Shown: piece by piece, positions 59,676 through 64,000 of the stretch
Layout: every line of letters begins with the position of its first letter
Position numbering within the stretch: position 1 is the stretch's first letter
Assembly (NCBI RefSeq): GCF_001666835.1
Contig: NZ_LZJF01000064.1
Location: forward strand, 62,001-126,000
DNA length: 64,000 bases
Source of the DNA: Mycobacterium sp. E3251
Lineage (GTDB): Bacteria > Actinomycetota > Actinomycetes > Mycobacteriales > Mycobacteriaceae
Direction of reading: 5' to 3'
Notes under the pieces: model-generated
Told to the model about the DNA's origin: nothing
The model's database searches: none
The model's input: the letters and a program-made list of their open reading frames with translations, nothing else
Position numbers and translations under genes: made by a program

Positions 59676-59837
59676 ACGCGGGAGTCTGTCGCAACACACT
59701 CCGGAAACCCTGTTCGGCCTGCGTCAAACTACTCGGCGTGGCGATCCGTTGGCCTCTGCGTTGCTGGTCAGTGGCCCGCCCTCATTCCTGAGGGTTTCTT
59801 GAATTATCGAGACTCGAATGTAAGATTCGCCGGGGAA

Positions 59838-59852
59838 GAGAATCAAATTATC
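59838..59852. promoter_or_regulatory. Degenerate GAGAAT-N3-ATTCTC palindrome, site I
   Basis: GAGAAT CAA ATTATC: 11 of 12 arm bases. Located 30 bp before the aldehyde dehydrogenase ATG at 59882, the same spacing as site E. Together with site H it lies in a 281-bp divergent promoter region. Confidence 0.68.
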
Positions 59853-59881
59853 GTGACCGTCACCACATTAGGGAGTACGGA

Positions 59882-61411
59882 ATGCCTGCCCAGGACACGG
59901 CAGAGCCCGCCACTGCGACTGCAGCCACCATCGCGGATGCCGCGCCTGGATCAGCCTCCGACCGCCGACTGTTGATCGGCGGCCGGCTGGTCACCACCGA
60001 CAAATCGTTCGCGTCGATCAATCCCGCCACCGGCGCTGTCGTCGGGCACGCCCCCGACGCCGGTGTCGAGGAGGCCGAAGCGGCGATCGCCGCGGCCCGG
60101 CGTGCCTTCGACACCACCAGTTGGCCCACCGACGTCGAGTTGCGGATCCGCTGCCTCGACCAACTGCATCGGGCGCTGATCGAACACGCCGACGAGTTGC
60201 GTGACCTGACGATCGCCGAAGTGGGCGCCACCCGGGCGCTGACCCAGGGCGCCCAGCTCGACGAGCCGATCGCCATCGTGCGCTTCTACGCGGATCTGCT
60301 TCGCAGGTACGAGTTCTCCGAAGATCTCGGCGAGAAAGAATCGCGCGGCATGCTCCACCACCGCTGGGTGGAAAAGGAAGCCGCCGGGGTGGTCGCCGCG
60401 ATCATCGCCTACAACTACCCAAACCAGCTGGCGCTGGCGAAGCTGGCCCCCGCGCTGGCCGCCGGGTGCACCGTGGTCCTCAAAGGCGCGCCGGACACAC
60501 CGTTGATCACCCTGGCGCTCGGTGAGCTGATCGCCAACCACACCGACATACCCGACGGCGTGGTCAATGTGCTCAGCTCCTCGGGCCCCGAGGCGGGCGA
60601 GGTGCTGACCACCAGCCCCGACGTCGACGTCGTCACCTTCACCGGATCAACCGCGGTGGGGCGCAAGATCATGGCCGCCGCGAGTGAAACGGTCAAGCGC
60701 GTCTTCCTGGAACTGGGTGGCAAATCGGCCGCCATCGTGCTCGACGATGCCGACTTCGCCGGCGCGGCCATGTTCGCGGCATTCAGCATGGTGACCCACG
60801 CGGGGCAGGGATGTGCGCTGACGTCTCGGCTGCTGGTACCCAGGTCGCATCACGACGAGATCGTCGCGTTGGTCGCAGAGAACTTCGCCAAGGTGCGCCA
60901 CGGCGACCCGGCCGATCCGAAAACCTACATGGGCCCACTGATCAACGAGCGCCAGCGGGACAAGGTCGACGGCATGGTGCAGCGGGCCGTCGCCGCGGGC
61001 GCGACCCTGGTCACCGGTGGCCAGCGGTTGGAGCCGGGCTACTTCTATGCGCCGACGCTGCTGACCAACGTCGATCCCGGCAGCGAGATCGCTCAGGAGG
61101 AGGTCTTCGGACCGGTGCTCGTCTGCATCGCGTTCGACGATGACGACGACGCGGTGCGCATCGCCAACAACTCGATCTACGGCCTGGCCGGCGCGGTCTT
61201 CAGCGGCGACCAGGACCGGGCGCTTGCGGTGGCGCGCCGGATCCGGACCGGTTCCTTCTCGATCAACGGCGGCAACTACTTCGGCGCGGACAGCCCGTTC
61301 GGTGGCTTCAAGCAGTCGGGGGTGGGCCGCGAGATGGGTGTGGCCGGGCTGGAGGAATTCTTGGAACGCAAAACGTATGCGGTTCCGGCGGCGAACGGGG
61401 CCACGGCGTGA
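59882..61411 (+). CDS. Aldehyde dehydrogenase (NAD(P)+)
   Basis: 509 residues. Catalytic Cys in HAGQGCALTSRLL, general-base Glu in LELGGKSAAI, and Asn in IIAYNYPNQLALAK. The N-terminus has an Ala/Thr-rich leader of about 25 residues before the domain starts (LLIGGRLV). The C-terminus SPFGGFKQSGVGREMG is canonical. Oxidises an aldehyde to a carboxylic acid, which the coupled CoA-transferase gene (GTGA overlap) would then activate. That order fits a P450/SDR/ALDH/CoA route for a terminal or ring methyl group. Confidence 0.94.
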   Translation: MPAQDTAEPATATAATIADAAPGSASDRRLLIGGRLVTTDKSFASINPATGAVVGHAPDAGVEEAEAAIAAARRAFDTTSWPTDVELRIRCLDQLHRALIEHADELRDLTIAEVGATRALTQGAQLDEPIAIVRFYADLLRRYEFSEDLGEKESRGMLHHRWVEKEAAGVVAAIIAYNYPNQLALAKLAPALAAGCTVVLKGAPDTPLITLALGELIANHTDIPDGVVNVLSSSGPEAGEVLTTSPDVDVVTFTGSTAVGRKIMAAASETVKRVFLELGGKSAAIVLDDADFAGAAMFAAFSMVTHAGQGCALTSRLLVPRSHHDEIVALVAENFAKVRHGDPADPKTYMGPLINERQRDKVDGMVQRAVAAGATLVTGGQRLEPGYFYAPTLLTNVDPGSEIAQEEVFGPVLVCIAFDDDDDAVRIANNSIYGLAGAVFSGDQDRALAVARRIRTGSFSINGGNYFGADSPFGGFKQSGVGREMGVAGLEEFLERKTYAVPAANGATA

Positions 61412-62613
61412 GGCCGCTCGAGGGCATCCGCGTCCTGGAAGTCGCCATGTACGGGTTCGTCCCGTCGGCGGGCGCGGTGCTCGCCGAGTGGGGCGCCGAC
61501 GTGGTCAAAGTCGAGCACGCGGTCACCGGCGATCCGCAGCGAGGGCTGCGACAGACCGGCATGCTGCGCGTCGAGGGTGACCCTAACCCGAACATCGAAC
61601 ACGCGAACCGCGGCAAGCGCAGCATCGGGCTGGACATGTCGGTGCCCGGGGGCAAGGAGGTGCTCTACGAGCTGGCCCGCCGATCGGATGTGTTCCTCAC
61701 CAGCTTCCTGCCCGGCGCCCGCCAGAAGTTCGGGATCGACATCGACGACATCAGGGCGGTGAACCCGAAGATCATCTACGCGCGGGGAAGCGCGCTCGGC
61801 CCGCGGGGCGAAGAGTCGGTCAAGGGCGGCTATGACATGACCGCGTTCTGGTGCCGGGCCGGAACCGCAGCGACCATCACGCCCGCCGGCATGCCGGGAA
61901 TGATCGGGCCGCCCGGCCCGGCGTACGGCGACACCATCTCCGGCACCAACCTCGCCGGTGGCATCGCAGCGGCGCTGCTCAAACGGGAGCGCACCGGCGA
62001 GCCGTCCGTCGTCGACGTGTCGCTCCTCGGCAGTGGGCTTTGGTCGATGGGACACACGGTCGCGCTGACCAATTATCTGGGCCAGCGGCTTGAAGCGCCG
62101 CCGCCCGGCGTGCACGGCGCCCCCAACAATCCTTTGGTCGGGCTCTACACCACGTCCGACGGTCGCTATATCTCCTTCGTGATGATGCAGCCCACCAAGT
62201 TTTGGGCCGACGTCTGCCGGCACGTCGACCTGCCGGAGCTGGCCGAGGACCCGCGCTTCGAAACGGTGGAGAAGATCGCCGCCAACACAGCGGAGGCGGT
62301 GGAGATCCTGACCAAGGTCGTCGCCACCCGCACGCTGGAAGAGTGGAGCGAACGCTTCGCCACGCTGGCCGGTCCCTGGGCGCCCGTGCAGGACACCCTG
62401 CAAGCCGCCAAAGACGCACAGATCCGGTCCAACGAGTACATCGTGCAGGCAGGCGAACTCGAGTTGGTCGCGAATCCGGTCCAGTTCGACGTCGCGGCCC
62501 CACAGACCGGCCCGGCGCCCGGCTTCGCCGAGCAGACCGACGACATCTTGGTGGAACTCGGGCTCGACTGGGACCGCATCATCGAACTCAAGACGGCCGG
62601 CGCCGTCACCTAG
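61408..62613 (+). CDS. Class III CoA transferase
   Basis: 401 residues from a GTG overlapping the previous stop by 4 nt. RPLEGIRVLEVAMYGFVPSAGAVLAEWGADVVKVEHAV opens the domain. The segment VVDVSLLGSGLW has Gly208 where formyl-CoA transferase and AMACR have the catalytic Asp. So it either uses another residue or works differently. It is probably the CoA-activating partner of the aldehyde dehydrogenase. It ends the island; 384 bp later the mce operon begins. Confidence 0.9.
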   Translation: MRPLEGIRVLEVAMYGFVPSAGAVLAEWGADVVKVEHAVTGDPQRGLRQTGMLRVEGDPNPNIEHANRGKRSIGLDMSVPGGKEVLYELARRSDVFLTSFLPGARQKFGIDIDDIRAVNPKIIYARGSALGPRGEESVKGGYDMTAFWCRAGTAATITPAGMPGMIGPPGPAYGDTISGTNLAGGIAAALLKRERTGEPSVVDVSLLGSGLWSMGHTVALTNYLGQRLEAPPPGVHGAPNNPLVGLYTTSDGRYISFVMMQPTKFWADVCRHVDLPELAEDPRFETVEKIAANTAEAVEILTKVVATRTLEEWSERFATLAGPWAPVQDTLQAAKDAQIRSNEYIVQAGELELVANPVQFDVAAPQTGPAPGFAEQTDDILVELGLDWDRIIELKTAGAVT

Positions 62614-62997
62614 AGCCGGAGGAGCCCTTGATGTTTGTGCCGACCGTCGCGTCCGTTGTGCGTCAGTCGCCCTGGCTAAGCGGTGTGCTGATGGATTGTC
62701 GGATAACGGTTATGCATTTTCCGTTCCGCCTGGACTCGGCATGAGTCATAATCGCCGGACGCTTCAAGACACGGGGCCCCACGTTTTGAAGCGTCTACTC
62801 ACGCAACAGAACGGAGGTCCTGGCGTGAGGATGGACAGCGCTGTCATGCCCGAGGCATCTGCCGGATTCCGGCCGCCCACAGGGCGTTTCGCCGTCGCCT
62901 GCACGCCCCGGTGGCCCTCGCTTCGGCCAAATCTACAGCAGTCAGTACGCGACAACAAGACTGTCGGTCTCGTAACTCAGGAAAGAGTCTGAGGCCG
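62614..62997. other. Leader region of the mce operon, 384 bp
   Basis: No convincing gene. It contains a small palindrome ATAAC-G-GTTAT (62703-62713), the 38-nt palindrome at 62758-62795, and an AGGAAAG/TGAGG ribosome site before the ATG at 62998. Presumably promoter and operator(s) of the yrbE/mce genes. Confidence 0.6.
62758..62795. promoter_or_regulatory. 38-nt near-perfect palindrome ahead of the mce operon
   Basis: Outer arms GACGCTTCAAGAC and GTTTTGAAGCGTC pair at 12 of 13 positions plus a G-T; the centre is GGGGCCCC. Two mismatches interrupt the stem. It ends 202 nt before the YrbE start. As DNA it could bind a large dimeric regulator; as RNA a long hairpin. No T-run follows, so a simple terminator is less likely. 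Confidence 0.75.
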
Positions 62998-63816
62998 ATG
63001 GCAACTAAGGGAGCCGACCACTGGTCAGCGGGATTGCCCCAGCTGAAACTGAAATGGGACATGTCGGGGCCCATGCAGGCCGTCGGAGCGTTGTTCGCAA
63101 TGTCGGCCGATGCGGTCAAATTCGTGTTCCGCCGGCCCTTCCAGTGGCGTGAGTTCTTGGAGCAGTCCTGGTTCGTCGCGCGGGTATCGCTGGCTCCCAC
63201 CCTGCTGGTAGCCATCCCGTTTACCGTCCTCGTCAGCTTCACGCTCAACATCCTCTTGCGCGAACTGGGCGCGGCGGACCTATCCGGTGCGGGCGCCGCG
63301 TTCGGTGCGGTCACCCAGCTCGGACCGCTGGTCACGGTTTTGATCGTGGCGGGCGCGGGTGCCACGGCAATGTGTGCGGACTTGGGAGCACGAACAATTC
63401 GTGAAGAGATCGACGCGATGGAGGTGCTGGGCATCAACCCGGTGCAACGTTTGGTCACCCCGCGGATGCTGGCTTCCGGACTGGTCGCCTTCTTGCTCAA
63501 CAGCCTCGTGGTGATCATCGGCGTCCTTGGCGGCTACGTCTTTTCGGTCTTTGTGCAAGACGTCAATCCCGGCGCGTTCGCCGCAGGTATCACGCTGCTC
63601 ACGGGCGTACCAGAGGTCATCATTTCGTGTGTCAAGGCAGCCCTTTTCGGCCTCATCGCCGGCTTGGTGGCCTGCTATCGGGGCCTCTCGATCACCGGCG
63701 GGGGCGCCAAGGCCGTTGGCAACGCGGTGAACGAGACCGTGGTCTACGCCTTCATGTCACTGTTCGTCGTCAACGTGGTCGTGACCGCGATCGGCATCAA
63801 GATGACGGCGAAGTAG
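62998..63816 (+). CDS. YrbE A-type Mce permease (MlaE family)
   Basis: 272 residues from the ATG at 62998. GAGATAMCADLGARTIREEIDAMEVLGINPVQRLVTPR is the MlaE/YrbE conserved loop, given here in part; it contains EEIDAM. Five or six hydrophobic segments follow the family pattern, and the protein ends NETVVYAFMSLFVVNVVVTAIGIK. It forms the membrane channel of an Mce lipid importer with the partner encoded next, 9 nt on. Which mce operon it is (mce1-8 nomenclature) cannot be decided. Substrate of Mce systems: fatty acids, sterols or other lipids. Confidence 0.94.
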   Translation: MATKGADHWSAGLPQLKLKWDMSGPMQAVGALFAMSADAVKFVFRRPFQWREFLEQSWFVARVSLAPTLLVAIPFTVLVSFTLNILLRELGAADLSGAGAAFGAVTQLGPLVTVLIVAGAGATAMCADLGARTIREEIDAMEVLGINPVQRLVTPRMLASGLVAFLLNSLVVIIGVLGGYVFSVFVQDVNPGAFAAGITLLTGVPEVIISCVKAALFGLIAGLVACYRGLSITGGGAKAVGNAVNETVVYAFMSLFVVNVVVTAIGIKMTAK

Positions 63817-63825
63817 GGGCTGCCA

Positions 63826-64000
63826 ATGGCGCTGAGGGCCACATATCCGCGATTAATCCGCCAATTCGAGAGGCCGGTCGCCTCGTTGGGGCGGATCGGC
63901 GACCACACCCTGTTCTACGGCAAGGCGCTCGCCGGAGTGCCCTTCGCCGCTACCCGCTACACGCGCGAAGTCGTTCGGCTGGTCGCCGAGATAAGCATGG
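63826..64000 (+). CDS. YrbE B-type Mce permease, N-terminal part (runs off window)
   Basis: 58 codons from ATG at 63826 to the window end, with GGGGCTGCC upstream. It reads MALRATYPRLIRQF, then RIGDHTLFYGKALAGVPF and TRYTREVVRLVAEISM, the start of YrbE B proteins. The ABC-type membrane partner of the gene before it; mceA-F genes should follow outside the window. Confidence 0.9.
   Translation, partial: MALRATYPRLIRQFERPVASLGRIGDHTLFYGKALAGVPFAATRYTREVVRLVAEISM

Noticed and set aside
62696..62992. 98-codon frame in the mce leader
   Set aside because: It crosses the 38-nt palindrome and has no ribosome site or family pattern; more likely chance in a regulatory region.
1..64000. KstR (AACnnGTT-type) and KstR2 (CAAGnnCTTG-type) operators
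   Set aside because: I looked at the promoter regions and saw no convincing copies, so the cholesterol regulators are not proposed for this island.
1..64000. tRNA, rRNA, CRISPR, insertion sequences, attachment sites
   Set aside because: No cloverleaf, no rRNA-like stretch, no regular spaced repeats, and no transposase or integrase frame.

Overview
The window is high-GC actinobacterial DNA and almost certainly comes from a Mycobacterium, most like the slow-growing M. avium-complex type. It carries a YrbE/Mce locus with Mce-associated membrane proteins, many FadE-type acyl-CoA dehydrogenases, four cytochromes P450 with small [3Fe-4S]-type ferredoxins, a mycofactocin-type SDR, a LuxR/AAA regulator and many GTG/TTG starts with 4-nt stop/start overlaps. 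The species cannot be fixed from the sequence alone. I see no rRNA, tRNA, CRISPR array, insertion sequence or phage gene. Almost everything looks like lipid, terpenoid, steroid or alicyclic catabolism.

Layout. (1) 2-4413, + strand: the end of a 3-ketosteroid-dehydrogenase-like flavoprotein, a luciferase-like oxidoreductase, an SDR, a cyclase-family hydrolase and an alpha/beta hydrolase, tightly packed. (2) 4416-10738, - strand: a Tat-exported multicopper oxidase lipoprotein, two NAD(P)-binding reductases and a 930-residue LuxR-type ATPase regulator. (3) 10820-22488: a TetR-controlled block. A near-identical 22-bp imperfect palindrome lies in front of an SDR (10869) and in front of the TetR gene (12561). 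The TetR gene leads a long + strand run: ferredoxin, P450, amidohydrolase, two M24-fold proteins, a crotonase, a double CoA-transferase and an SDR. (4) 22485-62613: a mosaic of short divergent operons encoding SDRs, acyl-CoA dehydrogenases, a Rieske oxygenase, amidohydrolases, a thiolase, P450/ferredoxin pairs, a DUF35-thiolase fusion, a NuoF-like flavoprotein, an aldehyde dehydrogenase and a CoA transferase. (5) 62614-64000: the start of an mce operon (yrbE A and B type permease genes) behind a 384-bp leader with a 38-nt palindrome.

The most interesting signal is in region 4. A 15-bp palindrome, GAGAAT-N3-ATTCTC, appears as four perfect copies (24342, 25191, 32591, 52954) and about six degenerate ones (32868, 38236, 45751, 52127, 59661, 59838), all in intergenic promoter regions. 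One perfect copy lies between a TetR gene (24418-25155) and an acyl-CoA dehydrogenase. Together they would put most of the 22.5-62.6 kb genes under one regulator, probably that TetR protein. I do not recognise this motif as KstR or KstR2. The simplest reading is a large catabolic island for an unidentified hydrophobic cyclic substrate: P450 or Rieske oxidation, SDR and aldehyde dehydrogenase oxidation, CoA activation or transfer, beta-oxidation by FadE/thiolase, retro-aldol cleavage by the DUF35-thiolase fusion, and perhaps uptake by the adjoining Mce system.

Several proteins look catalytically altered: an M24 homologue without metal ligands, an amidohydrolase without the HxH pair, a thiolase fold without its cysteines, a NuoF-like protein missing one cluster cysteine, and CoA-transferase domains without the usual Asp. 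Two short remnants (a crotonase tail at 35565 and a nitroreductase-like fragment near 52709) show gene decay between operons.
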